Below, one piece after another: positions 1 through 8,506 of a stretch of DNA of 64,000 nt. A program made the position numbers and the translations under genes. The stretch lies in assembly GCF_000308675.1 (NCBI RefSeq), contig NZ_BAGE01000127.1, positions 37,481-101,480 on the forward strand. Reading direction: 5' to 3'. Each line of letters starts with the position of its first letter. Within the stretch, counting starts at the first letter, position 1. Below the pieces are notes generated by a model that was not told where the DNA came from, did not search any database, and worked only from the letters and a program-made list of their open reading frames with translations. Origin of the DNA: Nocardia paucivorans NBRC 100373 (GTDB taxonomy: Bacteria > Actinomycetota > Actinomycetes > Mycobacteriales > Mycobacteriaceae).

Positions 1-92
1 GTGTTCTCGCCGGTCGGCACACAACCGCCACCGCGCTCGAACTTCTGCGCTATCACCTCGACCAACTCTTCCCACCGGCCCGCGCCTCGTAG
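1..92 (+). CDS. 3' end of a gene entering from the left edge
   Basis: Reading from base 3 gives 29 codons ending in TAG at 90-92. The peptide is helical-looking (RHTTATALELLRYHLDQLF) and its third positions are almost all G or C, as in real genes of this genome. It is probably the C-terminus of a protein whose body lies outside the window. I do not recognise the family from so short a tail. Confidence 0.4.
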   Translation, partial: VLAGRHTTATALELLRYHLDQLFPPARAS

Positions 93-146
93 TCCGCATG
101 TGTTTGTGCTGCGGCCGGTGAGTCGGAATGTGTGTCGGTCGGGAGG

Positions 147-1181
147 TCATTCCGCGTCGGAGAGTTTCTCTGCGCGGCGCTGTTCCAGGCGCTCCACGAT
201 TGCCCCGGCGAAGTCGGTCAGGGGTACGGGCTTGTCGCCGTAGCCCGTCAAATCGAGCTGCCGCGTACCATCTCTGAAGTCCTGATCCCAGAAGGGGTAG
301 ATACTCAGTTCCACGGTTTCATCTCCGGACCGGAACCGCAGATACGCCGGTTCGAGATCGGTTTGACCGTCATGCAGGCGGCTGTGATTGATGCGCGCGG
401 CATGGCGCAGATTGTGGTCGATATTGTCCTTCGCCACCTCTATCGGAGAATTGCCCGCCCTGAACGGGGCAAGCGCTGTCTCCAGTCGCGGGAAATCCCG
501 GGACCGCACGGCGATTGCCGGGTCGTCGGCGCTCAGGCGCACATGGCGCACGGGTTCGAGCGCCCGGTCGAGCCACGGGGGCAGTTGTGGTGTTTCCCGG
601 ACGAGGAACGATATCTCCCTGCTCCAGCCCGACGGGTCGTCCGGATGCAGCCGATAGTCGAGTCTGTCGAACGACGGGTCCGCGAGTACCTCCTCCGGCG
701 GAGGGGTGGTGCCCTTGTCGAATACCGATACGTGTGCCTGTCGATCGCCTCGTGTGCCGGTGACGTCCAGTCTCACCCGGACATCGCCGCCCGAGGAATC
801 GGTGGCGTAGGAGACGGTGTCGCCGAGGGTCAGCCCGGCATCGTCGATGCGTTTCGCGGGCCAGCCCCGTAATCGCTCCTCGAGCCAGTCCCATACGGCA
901 ATGGGTCCGTTGGGATCATCGTTGGGTACGGTCAGCTCCATTCGCTGTGTCGGCGGCCCGGGGGTTGGTGCGGCTGCCGAGGTTCTCAGCTCTTCGCCCG
1001 CCTTCGAGATTTCGTCTCCCCCTCGCCCGGCCGCGGTGGTTCCTCGGCGGGACGCCTCCATCGCGGGGGTGATGATGCCGTCCCGGTATCGACGGTTCGC
1101 GATATCGTCGGTCGCTCTCTCGGCACTGCGTCTCAGGATTTCGACGGCCCGAAAGATGATCTCGTTCCATCTATTGCCCAC
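147..1181 (-). CDS. hypothetical protein, 344 aa
   Basis: The gene starts at GTG 1181 behind an AAGGGA-type ribosome binding site. The first 35 residues form a charged helix (NEIIFRAVEILRRSAERAT). A Gly/Ala/Pro-rich linker (about 45-75) leads to a mixed alpha/beta region of about 250 residues with strands such as RVRLDVTG and VELSIYPFWD. There is no signal peptide or membrane segment, so it is probably cytoplasmic. Codon use is typical of the genome. No family is recognised and the neighbours give no functional hint. Confidence 0.7.
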   Translation of the reverse strand: MGNRWNEIIFRAVEILRRSAERATDDIANRRYRDGIITPAMEASRRGTTAAGRGGDEISKAGEELRTSAAAPTPGPPTQRMELTVPNDDPNGPIAVWDWLEERLRGWPAKRIDDAGLTLGDTVSYATDSSGGDVRVRLDVTGTRGDRQAHVSVFDKGTTPPPEEVLADPSFDRLDYRLHPDDPSGWSREISFLVRETPQLPPWLDRALEPVRHVRLSADDPAIAVRSRDFPRLETALAPFRAGNSPIEVAKDNIDHNLRHAARINHSRLHDGQTDLEPAYLRFRSGDETVELSIYPFWDQDFRDGTRQLDLTGYGDKPVPLTDFAGAIVERLEQRRAEKLSDAE

Positions 1182-1495
1182 CGGAGTCCCTTTACGCGCT
1201 GGGTCCTAGCGGCCGCCCCGGAGTAGGTTACGAGCTTCCGAGTTCACCATGCCTTCGTACCATGTGCAGGAAAATCCTGCTCCACCGTGCCCTCGATGGC
1301 GGCTTCGGCAACGCCTCTTCCGCGGTCATCGATGGCCGCTCGTGGTGTAAAGACCGATCGGTCCCATCACCATCTGCGGCCGGTCCGGCAAGGTCGTGTC
1401 CGCGGCGGACCGCCGGGGCGGAGACAGCGCAACCGAGATGCGGCATTCTGGGCAAATCGGGGTCGTCGGTCGGTTACCGGGTTCACACTGGATAT
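1182..1495. other. intergenic region without a recognised gene
   Basis: About 310 bases lie between the start of the minus-strand gene and the small plus-strand HTH gene. Open frames here are short and lack convincing starts. The region presumably holds the two divergent promoters, but no palindrome or clear -35/-10 pair stood out. Confidence 0.4.
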
Positions 1496-1756
1496 GTGGA
1501 CCCGAACGACCTGGAACTGTTCGCGAAGGCCAACACGGTGGTCGGGGAGCAACTGTCGCTGGAACGACGCGCGGCGGGTCTGACCTGCCTGGAGCTCGAC
1601 AATGCCGCGTTCCTGCTGCCGGGTACGACCATGCATGTCGAAAGAGGCGGGAAACTGTCGTCGAATACGCTGGACGCGATCGGCCTGGTGCTGGGCTTCG
1701 ACCCGAAGGAGTTCTTGGAGGCCTGCCTGCGGGAAGCGCGACGACGCGAGCGCTGA
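1496..1756 (+). CDS. small XRE-like helix-turn-helix protein, 86 aa
   Basis: I take GTG 1496 as the start, giving MDPNDLELFAKANTVVGEQL and onward. Upstream codons in the same frame look non-coding. The layout fits a Cro/C1-type HTH: a first helix, then ERRAAGLTCLELDNAAFLLPGTTMHVERGG and a last helix with DAIGLVLGFDPKEFLEACL. This is what is usually seen in single-domain XRE regulators of actinomycetes. It probably binds DNA, but no target is obvious. The assignment rests on pattern only; a different small helical protein is possible. Confidence 0.5.
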   Translation: MDPNDLELFAKANTVVGEQLSLERRAAGLTCLELDNAAFLLPGTTMHVERGGKLSSNTLDAIGLVLGFDPKEFLEACLREARRRER

Positions 1757-1862
1757 GCTCACACATCGGGCCGGCGGTGTCCCGTTTCATCCCACGGCCT
1801 GGACGAGACGACGGAAGGATTGCCGGCCCCGAGCTCTGTTCGATTGCTTCGGGCTCAGGGAG

Positions 1863-3338
1863 CTACAGGCCTGTGTCGAGGTCGGCTCGACAGGTGATAT
1901 CGGTCGAGGGGAGCCGGCCGGTGCCCAGGTAGTCGTTGATGGTGTCGTTCACGCATGCGCTGAGATCGGGGCGGAATGTGAGATGAATGCGGACATCCTG
2001 CAGGGTGACCAACCGGGAACCGGCCATCGCTCGATGGAGGGCGAGGCCGTGATGATAGGGGGTGCGGATATCGCCGGTCGCCTGCAGGATGAGCGCGGGA
2101 ACGGTGTTGCGGACAATGGTGGGCGGTTCCAGGGGGCGCGGCCAGAACGCACACGGTTGGATATTGGCGGCCGGCGCGCCGAAGACCGGCTCGGTGGTGC
2201 GGGCCTGTTCGATATTGCGCCGATACCGGGCCGGGTCGGTGGGTGCGCCCACATCGCCGCAGGCGATGACGGCCAATGCGGAATTCTCCGAATTACGCAG
2301 GGCGGCGAGGGTATCCGCAAGGCCGGACGCCTGGGCCGTGGAAGCGGGTCTGCCTTCGGCGGCGTCGAGGAGTTCGCGCACGGTGGCGGCCAGGGTGTCG
2401 TCGAGACGATGGCTTCTGAGGAGGTTGTGCAGCAGGAACGGCAGTAGGTGGTCGTCGATTCGATAACCGTCGATCACGATCGGCCGCCGCGCGGCCCGGT
2501 GGATCAGGTCCTCGACGAGCATGCGCACCCGCTGTGCCGTATCACCGAGGTGATAGCGCCGATCCTGTTGCGCGATCCGGTTCGCCCACTCGTCCAGAGC
2601 TGCTTCGTCGGCCGGGCCCCAGTCCCGTACCAGACCCGTCCAATAGCGGTCGGGGTCGATAGCGCTGTCGAGGACGATGCGGTCGCTGCGTTCCGGGAAC
2701 ATCTGGGTGAACACCGCGCCCAGATAGGTTCCGTAGGACAGGCCGAAATAGCTGATCGTCTCCTCGCCGAGCACGCTGCGCACCAGGTCCATATCGCGGG
2801 CGGTGTTGCGGGTGGTGAGTCGAAGCAGTTTCTCCGGATCGTTTTTCGAACAGGTATTCGCCATATCCCGTGCGAGCGCGACCTCGTGCGTGAATTCGCT
2901 CGCGGATACTCCCGCAGAGCGAATCATCGCACGGCCCGGGCGCATCGAATGCGCCGATCCCGCGGGGGCCATCCCGATCAGGTCGTATTGCGCCAATACG
3001 TCGGGGGAGAGCACATCGCCGAGCAGACCGACGCTGTCCAGGCCCGACGCCCCCGGTCCACCGGGATTGGACAGCAGCACACCCCGCCGTCGGTCGGGGT
3101 CGGTGGCACGGACCCGGGAGATCGCCACCGTCATGGTGCGACCGTGCGGGTCACGGTAATCGAGTGGCACCACGACATCGGCGCATTCGGCACCGACCGC
3201 CGCCAACGACTCGGCCTCGCACGCCGTCCAACGCAATCGCTGGTGATAGAAGGGGAACTGGGTGGTATCACCCGCCACCAGCACCGTCGCCGCCGATACC
3301 GCTGCGAGAACGCAGCGCATGGGCCACCGGCTCGCCAT
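1863..3338 (-). CDS. exported alpha/beta hydrolase with TAP-like C-terminal domain
   Basis: This 491-residue protein (ATG 3338 behind GAAAGGG) belongs to the actinomycete tripeptidyl-aminopeptidase-like hydrolases (SlpD/SlpE, CaeA type), secreted enzymes that cleave esters or N-terminal peptides. The N-terminus MASRWPMRCVLAAVSAATVLVAG looks like a signal peptide. The oxyanion region NPGGPGASG and the nucleophile elbow GLSYG (Ser about 201) are present. The TAP-like C-terminal domain carries the acid in ATGDIRTP and a His near the end (RIHLTFRPDLSACV). One oddity is the usual DPRG element after the second strand, which reads MAPAGSAHS here; this may affect activity. An earlier in-frame ATG 18 codons upstream is possible but lacks a site. 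Confidence 0.8.
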   Translation of the reverse strand: MASRWPMRCVLAAVSAATVLVAGDTTQFPFYHQRLRWTACEAESLAAVGAECADVVVPLDYRDPHGRTMTVAISRVRATDPDRRRGVLLSNPGGPGASGLDSVGLLGDVLSPDVLAQYDLIGMAPAGSAHSMRPGRAMIRSAGVSASEFTHEVALARDMANTCSKNDPEKLLRLTTRNTARDMDLVRSVLGEETISYFGLSYGTYLGAVFTQMFPERSDRIVLDSAIDPDRYWTGLVRDWGPADEAALDEWANRIAQQDRRYHLGDTAQRVRMLVEDLIHRAARRPIVIDGYRIDDHLLPFLLHNLLRSHRLDDTLAATVRELLDAAEGRPASTAQASGLADTLAALRNSENSALAVIACGDVGAPTDPARYRRNIEQARTTEPVFGAPAANIQPCAFWPRPLEPPTIVRNTVPALILQATGDIRTPYHHGLALHRAMAGSRLVTLQDVRIHLTFRPDLSACVNDTINDYLGTGRLPSTDITCRADLDTGL

Positions 3339-3461
3339 CGCACCCTTTCGATTCGGAACCCCCGCATCGGGAGGATGACGAGGCTGCGCCATCTCCGAGC
3401 GGGTGACCCACGTCGCCGGCCATCCCCGATCGCGCGAGCAGTGGGATGGCCGGCAGTTCGA

Positions 3462-4109
3462 TCAGGACTGGGGCTGTTCGGGTTTACGGGCCACCACCCG
3501 GAACACCAACCCACCGCGACCGGTGCGCGCGAAGTGTTCGAGCGTGAACCCGACCCTGGTGAGGTAGTCGACCGGTTCGCGGGTGAGGTGGTCCGCCGCG
3601 AACCGCACCGCCAATGGTTCGATCAAACGCATGATTGCCGCCAGTGGCCGGGCGCGGGCCGGTCCATGCTCGACCGCGACGAATATCCCCCCCGGTCGTA
3701 ACACCCGCCACGCCGCCGCGGCGGCCGCCCCCGGATCGGGGATCGAGCAGAAGGTGTAGGTGGAGACCACGGTATCCGCCGAGTCGTCGGGCAGATCCAG
3801 CTGCTGGACATCACCGTGATGCAGTTCCACGGGAACCGCCGTGGAACGGGCGCGGGCTCGATCGAGCATCCGTTCGGACAAGTCCACCCCGATCACCCGA
3901 TCGACGCCGGAGCCGTACAGCGGCAGGTTCAACCCGCTGCCCACCCCGATTTCCACCACCGTTCCGCGGGCCCGATCGATCGCCCATTGGCGGGCATCGC
4001 CGAGCAGCACCCGCTCGGACCATCCGATCTGGCGGTCGTATCCGCCGGCGATACGGTCGAAGATCTGTTCCACGCGATCCAGTTCACCGCGTGCTGCGTC
4101 ACCAGCCAT
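3462..4109 (-). CDS. class I SAM-dependent methyltransferase
   Basis: This 215-residue single-domain methyltransferase begins at ATG 4109, with AGGTGG a few bases upstream. Motif I is VVEIGVGSGLNL, followed by the acidic end of strand 2 (VIGVDLSERML), DDSADTVVSTYTFCSIPDP (motif IV region) and WRVLRPGGIFVAVEHG. It is of the UbiE/phospholipid-N-methyltransferase-like type found widely in actinomycetes; the substrate cannot be read from the sequence. It is transcribed in the same direction as the hydrolase downstream (about 120 bases apart) and may share its transcript. Confidence 0.8.
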   Translation of the reverse strand: MAGDAARGELDRVEQIFDRIAGGYDRQIGWSERVLLGDARQWAIDRARGTVVEIGVGSGLNLPLYGSGVDRVIGVDLSERMLDRARARSTAVPVELHHGDVQQLDLPDDSADTVVSTYTFCSIPDPGAAAAAAWRVLRPGGIFVAVEHGPARARPLAAIMRLIEPLAVRFAADHLTREPVDYLTRVGFTLEHFARTGRGGLVFRVVARKPEQPQS

Positions 4110-4171
4110 GAACCCACCTAACCAGCACGGCCTACCTCGGCGCATCAGGGGACTTCCCAAATCCGCTGTCA

Positions 4172-4788
4172 TCAATATGCACAACGGAATCCGAGTTCAT
4201 CGGAAGAATTCATCGGAAAACAGTCGATCTCGGTGTGGCGGCACATGGACGGCCGTTGCCGTTCTCGCTCTGTTTCGGACGAATTCTCTTGAACCGCAGC
4301 CATATTGGATCCGGTGAGTGTCCAGCTCGCCAGAAGGTCGAGCGCTCGACGCGAGGCCGAGCCCGCTTCGGCGGTGTAGAAGAACAGGGTCGTATCGGCA
4401 TCTCCGGGCAGAGCGAGAGTTTCGAATTCGACGGTCGGTTCGCCGACGAGGGGATGGCGTAGCCGTTTGGACTCATGAGTGCGCTGATGCACCCGGTGCT
4501 GCTCCCACCACCGGTCGAACGCGGGACTCTGCTCGCGCAGTTCGGAGACGAGCTGCGTGCCGGCCCGGTCGTCCGGGTCCCGGCCGACGTCGAGACGCAG
4601 GCTTTCGACCGCGGCGCGCGCCTGGACCTCCCGGTCGACGAACAGCGACCGGGCACTGTCGTCGAGAAACATCCAGCGCGCGTAGTTGCGCTGCCGGGGG
4701 AGGCAACCGCTCGAAGTCGGCGAGTGGGGTCGCCACGCTGCCGGGAACCGTTGCCACGTGGTGGTGGATACGACTCGAACGACTGCGT
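4172..4788 (-). pseudogene. remnant of an XRE/MmyB-type regulator (ligand-binding half, frameshifted)
   Basis: The stretch ADFERLPP followed by RQRNYARWMFLDDSARSLF and, later, FDRWWEQHRVHQRTHESKR and TVEFETLALP is the C-terminal MmyB-like ligand-binding domain of actinomycete XRE regulators. The N-terminal HTH is missing because the neighbouring gene's stop codon (4789-4791) lies directly upstream. The two parts sit in different frames. Removing one base from the G5 run at 4696-4700 (C5 on the coding strand) joins them. It is therefore 5'-truncated and frameshifted, and the regulator should be non-functional. Confidence 0.75.
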
Positions 4789-5436
4789 TCAGCAGGTCAC
4801 GTTCACATCGGCGGTCGGATCGAATGATACGTGCACATGGTCGTAGTGGTTGGCGGTCGGACTTCCCCGATCCTCCATATACGACCACCCGCTGCCGTCG
4901 TTGTACCGCTGCTGCCAGATCACATAGGTCACGCCGAAACGTTGTTGGTGGGCCAGTACGAAATCGGCGATCGCGTCACCGCGCGCGGGATCGGGCGTCA
5001 TGAAATCCAGCGCCAATCCGGCGCCGTGGTCACCGTCGCCGCGACCGATGGCACCGCCGATATCGTCGATCCCGAATGTCTTATCGATCAGGTTGCCCAC
5101 CTGCGCCACGTGTGGCCGGGCACCGGCAAGTTGGGTCGAGCACGGAATCGGGGGAGGTGGTGGCGGCGTGTGTTGCTGTGCGTATTTGGCCGACGGTTGT
5201 GGTCGATCGACCGCGGCCACCGGTTTCGGAGCTCTGGTCGGTGCGGGTGGGGTCGTGGTCGGCGGGGTTGTCTCGACCGCGGGAGCCGACAGTGAACCGA
5301 CCGCCGCAGCGGGTTGGGTAGCCGTGTCCGGTCGAAGCATTACCCCCAGCGTGATCGCCACGGTGGCCGCGATCCCACATCCGACCAGGGGTGTGAGCGC
5401 CCGAGCTCGGGTGGGTTTGCGGTGTTGACCAGGCAT
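4789..5436 (-). CDS. exported LAS/VanY-type peptidase-like protein (ARB_07466-type domain)
   Basis: The 215-residue protein has a basic N-terminus and one hydrophobic segment (about 14-35: LVGCGIAATVAITLGVML) acting as signal or anchor. A Thr/Pro/Ala-rich linker (40-97) of cell-wall-spanning type follows, then a compact domain with GDHGAGLALDFM (H137, D144) and NHYDHVHVSF (H200, H202). This His/Asp/HxH arrangement is that of D-Ala-D-Ala carboxypeptidase-related (LAS/Hedgehog-fold) zinc domains. It probably acts on peptidoglycan or another cell-envelope peptide outside the membrane. The substrate is unproven. Confidence 0.75.
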   Translation of the reverse strand: MPGQHRKPTRARALTPLVGCGIAATVAITLGVMLRPDTATQPAAAVGSLSAPAVETTPPTTTPPAPTRAPKPVAAVDRPQPSAKYAQQHTPPPPPPIPCSTQLAGARPHVAQVGNLIDKTFGIDDIGGAIGRGDGDHGAGLALDFMTPDPARGDAIADFVLAHQQRFGVTYVIWQQRYNDGSGWSYMEDRGSPTANHYDHVHVSFDPTADVNVTC

Positions 5437-5530
5437 GATGATGACAATCCATTAGCGCTCTGAAACAAGATCACTGTTAGATTACGAAATAATATCGATA
5501 ATGTCACGCCACGGCGGTGGCGTACTTGGG

Positions 5531-5800
5531 TCACCAGTAGGGAGCTGAGGTCCTTCCGAATGGTGACCATCGCAGATGGACCTCGTAGGCGAGGACCGCC
5601 GAACTGTCGTTCGGTGATGCCGAGCGACCCGATACCTCGAACGAACGGCTCCTGGGATCGCACACGGAATAGGGATCGGTGACGAGCCCGTCGTCGAAAC
5701 GGGTTCGACCCACAGATCCGGCGCCGATGGCCATCGACCTGCGTCGACTCCAACCATCCTCGGCGAGATGGTCGAGCCCGCGGCGAACCGATCGCACGCG
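5531..5800 (-). pseudogene. possible remnant of a SnoaL/DUF4440-like gene
   Basis: In the 455-base gap between the peptidase and the propeller gene, one minus frame reads RFDDGLVTDPYSVCDPRSR then SFEVSGRSASPND and SSAVLAYEVHLRW before a stop at 5531. The pattern FDD...DDSAVL.Y.V resembles the C-terminal strands of NTF2-like DUF4440/SnoaL proteins. No start or N-terminal helices were found, so it is at best a truncated remnant. The rest of the gap (5437-5530, 5801-5891) shows nothing else. Confidence 0.3.
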
Positions 5801-5891
5801 GTCCCGGTTTCCGGCCGCACTCGAGCGGAACCGGAACCATGGGTCGGCAGAGCCGGCCGGCCGCCGAAACAAGACGGTTAAGGTTACCCGG

Positions 5892-7151
5892 GTGAGCATT
5901 GTGGAGACCGCAACACGCATCCGAATGGACAGCGGCGTCGAGCAATTGGTGTGCCACCCGCGGCTTCCCCTGGTGGTAGGCCTGGACTCCGAGCGGCCGG
6001 CGGTTCACATGTGGGATTGCCGGGAACTGCGGCATCTCGGAACCGTAGGTGCCGACTCGGCAGGTTACGGCGCTGCATATGGTTGGGAGCGGGCGCAGCG
6101 GAAACCCGTTGTCGCCTGGCACCCCGACGAGCCATTGCTGCTGGTGGCGAGCGAAGGCGACGTGGTGCGTTGGACCCCGACGGGACAGTCCGCGCTGGAA
6201 GGTCTTCCGAGCAACGCCGATTACCATTCCCTCGCGTTCGGCCCGGACGGACACACCCTGTGGGCCGCACCCTCCTCCGATGACGAAGAAGACGCGTGGG
6301 AGCGTTCCGATGTCATCGACCTCACCTCGGGCGCGCGCGGTATCGGTCCGGCGTGGGACACCGGAATCGCGGTGCATCCGGCCGGCGGTCTGGTGGCCAC
6401 ACTGCACAGCAATCAAGGCGCGACGCTCGTACTCTTCGCGCGCACCGATCGCATGGGCCCGCCGGCAGCAATGCGGGTGCTGCGTCGGGCGTTGATCCTG
6501 GACGTCGATGGTTACAAGACCCCGATCTTCAGCGCGGATGGGCGTTATATGGCGATCCGGGGCAATTCGTACGAGCACTCACTGGATGTATTCGAGTTCC
6601 CCTCGCTCGAACTCGTTCTGCGGACAACACTGGGGCAGCCCCACTCGGGCCACTCCTACTCGGAAGAGCAGTTCGAATACATGCGCTCGTGGTCGCCGCA
6701 CAACATCGCGTTCGGGGCCCGGCCCGGGGTGCTGTGGATCGGAACGCCGACCGGGGCCTTGATCGAAGTCGACCTGGACGAGCAACGCTCGGCCGAGCAC
6801 GAGGGGGTGATCGACTCCCGGGTGACCGCACTGACCGCCACGGCGACAGGAGAGTTGCTCGTCGCCACCTCCGCGGGTGAACTCCTACTCCTGTCGGTGT
6901 CTGCCGACCCGGAGAAGACCGGTTCCACGAACGGCGACTCGTTGCGGACCCTGGTCACCGCTTTCGTGGACTCAACTCGCGAGGTACCCGCCGACGCCAA
7001 CCTCGAGCGGGATCTTCTTCTCACCGATGGAACGCGGACCTGGGATTCGGACGACCTGACGACGGTAACGACCGCAACCTCGACCGATCCGACCTGGCTG
7101 CAACTTCGCGCATTCCTCAACCACGCCCGCGATCGGCACGAAGGACAGTAG
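5892..7151 (+). CDS. beta-propeller (WD40-like) repeat protein, 419 aa
   Basis: I choose GTG 5892 (MSIVETATRIRMDSGVEQLV). The long upstream extension in frame is arginine-rich and looks non-coding. The protein is built of repeated four-strand units with the signature of WD40/quinoprotein-like blades: LVCHPRLPLVVGLDSERP, VAWHPDEPLLLVASEGDV, LAFGPDGHTLWAA, IAVHPAGGLVATLHS, IFSADGRYMAIRG and ATATGELLVATSAGELLLL, about six or seven blades. There is no signal peptide, so it is a cytoplasmic scaffold or sensor type. It stands alone on the plus strand and its partner is unknown. Confidence 0.7.
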   Translation: MSIVETATRIRMDSGVEQLVCHPRLPLVVGLDSERPAVHMWDCRELRHLGTVGADSAGYGAAYGWERAQRKPVVAWHPDEPLLLVASEGDVVRWTPTGQSALEGLPSNADYHSLAFGPDGHTLWAAPSSDDEEDAWERSDVIDLTSGARGIGPAWDTGIAVHPAGGLVATLHSNQGATLVLFARTDRMGPPAAMRVLRRALILDVDGYKTPIFSADGRYMAIRGNSYEHSLDVFEFPSLELVLRTTLGQPHSGHSYSEEQFEYMRSWSPHNIAFGARPGVLWIGTPTGALIEVDLDEQRSAEHEGVIDSRVTALTATATGELLVATSAGELLLLSVSADPEKTGSTNGDSLRTLVTAFVDSTREVPADANLERDLLLTDGTRTWDSDDLTTVTTATSTDPTWLQLRAFLNHARDRHEGQ

Positions 7152-7326
7152 CCCGACGGCTGTCCGATGGTATCGGGCTCGTCGACGCGGTAGGACCGGT
7201 GTGTGAACCGTCGGGCAGGGCGCCGACCGCCGCCCGAAATCGCTACGCTGCCATGGTGAGCCGCATCGGGTGGCTCACCATTCGTTCACGGGTGCGAGCG
7301 AGGCGACCGAATCGAAGGAGCATGCG

Positions 7327-7770
7327 ATGGCAGGCGACGGTGTCAAAATCCCAGGCTGGCTGAAACCGATGAACCGGGCGATGGTCGCCGTCAGTCGGAT
7401 AGGTGTCTCGCTGCCGATGGCATTGCTCACCGTGCCGGGGCGTAAAACGGGTAAGCCCCGGACCACACCGATCACCCCATTCGAATATCAGGGCGTCGAA
7501 TACGTGCTGGGCGGTATTCCGGGTGCGGATTGGGTGCGGAACGTACAGGCCGCCGCCACCGCGGAACTGAAGATCGGGCGACGTAAGCGGACCGTGCGGC
7601 TGGTGGAGGTTCCGGTAGCCGAGAGCGAGCCGGTGTTGCGGGAATTCCCACGTCTCGTTCCCGCCGGTGTGCCGATCATGATCAAGTCCGGTGTCGTGAC
7701 CAGCGACGACCCCGACGAATTCGCTGCCCTGGCCGGTCGCTGCACACTGTTCCGTATCGAGGACGCCTGA
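7327..7770 (+). CDS. nitroreductase-family deazaflavin-dependent oxidoreductase (Ddn-like)
   Basis: The start ATG 7327 follows AAGGAG at 7315-7320. The 147 residues have the usual length of the F420-dependent Ddn/FDOR-A family. Recognisable elements are LLTVPGRKTGKPRTTPITPF, YVLGGIPGADWVRNVQAAATAELKIGRR and a C-terminal F..... The family uses reduced F420 to reduce quinones and nitroimidazoles, or redox-cycles in antioxidant defence in mycobacteria and nocardiae. The residues LTVPGRKTG and W...V bind the deazaflavin side chain in relatives. The physiological substrate is unknown. Confidence 0.85.
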   Translation: MAGDGVKIPGWLKPMNRAMVAVSRIGVSLPMALLTVPGRKTGKPRTTPITPFEYQGVEYVLGGIPGADWVRNVQAAATAELKIGRRKRTVRLVEVPVAESEPVLREFPRLVPAGVPIMIKSGVVTSDDPDEFAALAGRCTLFRIEDA

Positions 7771-7869
7771 CGAAACCGATTAGGGGATAACGGATTCCGG
7801 TTCTCGTGTGTGGAATACGCCAAGCGGTTCCGGATCGGCTCATCTCCGAGCCGGTCGACGAACTCACAC

Positions 7870-7970
7870 CGGTCGATGGTGGGTTGAGGTATGGGCGGGA
7901 GCTCGGTTCACCGGGACCCAAATATTCTTTGTAGCAGCATATTCTGTGGCAGATGGATGAAATCGCCATC
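7870..7970 (+). repeat. diverged ~100-bp direct repeat, copy A
   Basis: Shares blocks with 8354-8457: CGGTCGAYGGTGGGTT, AAATATKCTTTG, GCAGATGG and AAATCGCCA in the same order and spacing (roughly 70% identical by eye). Copy A precedes the IS5 remnant. Copy B ends at the start region of the helicase gene. Each copy also contains a doubled ATAT-CT-TTG--GCAG-type half-element about 17 bp apart, which could be an operator. Confidence 0.5.
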
Positions 7971-8097
7971 GTCGTACGCGCTCGTGGTCCAGGTGCTCGG
8001 CATCCCTTCCATACTCGACGTCGTCGATCCTCTTCAATCCGGCTCACGCCGTCTCGGCCGGACCACTGGCGCGCCGACACGGGCCACGGCTACCGTG

Positions 8098-8312
8098 TCC
8101 GCCGGCACCGGCCACGCTGTCGGCCCATCATCCCGCGTATCGTCCGCCGCGGCATCGATGACCCCGCCCGCCTGGGTTTTCATCGCTAGAAGATCGAACG
8201 CACACTCGCCTGGCTCATCGGATACCGGTGCCTGGCCCTCCGCTACGAACGCCACGGGCATGTATTCGCGCTTGCTGCCGCGCTCATCTGCTACAAGCAA
8301 CTCACCACATGA
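8098..8312 (+). mobile_element. C-terminal remnant of an IS5-family transposase
   Basis: The frame ending at TGA 8310-8312 reads IPRIVRRGIDDPARLGFHR, stop (TAG), KIERTLAWLIGYRCLALRYE, RHGHVFALAAALICYKQLTT. This is the characteristic end of IS5/IS1381-type DDE transposases (RW.VERT.AWL.GYRRL..RYER, with the catalytic Glu in ERT). The conserved Trp before the Glu is replaced by TAG, and a few residues are missing in HVFA--LAAAL. The rest of the transposase and the element ends are not recognisable, so it is a fossil. Confidence 0.65.
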
Positions 8313-8353
8313 GACACCCTCTGAGCGGTTCTGGGTGGGGTCGTCTCCGGTAT

Positions 8354-8457
8354 CGGTCGACGGTGGGTTCGGAGGCCCATGGACGGTCGGTTGGCTGATT
8401 GAGGTCGAAATATGCTTTGCGACAGCGCATTTGATAGCAGATGGCTAAAATCGCCAC
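8354..8457 (+). repeat. diverged ~100-bp direct repeat, copy B (upstream of the helicase gene)
   Basis: Second copy of the repeat described at 7870-7970. It lies immediately upstream of the helicase-PLD gene and so probably contains its promoter. The core AAATATGCTTTGCGACAG GC-rich stretch looks like a regulatory site but no partner regulator is apparent. Confidence 0.5.
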
Positions 8458-8506
8458 GTGTTGGGTATCGGCTTCGGCCAACCGATTGCTGTCGAGTGGG
8501 GGATGG

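Noticed and set aside
132..872. Long plus-strand frame opposite the first complete gene
   Set aside because: It is antisense to a minus-strand gene with better codon-position bias and has no ribosome site; long antisense frames are usual at this G+C.
7890..8448. Open plus frame before the helicase gene as a partner protein
   Set aside because: It runs across the repeat and the transposase fossil out of frame with the transposase and shows no family pattern.
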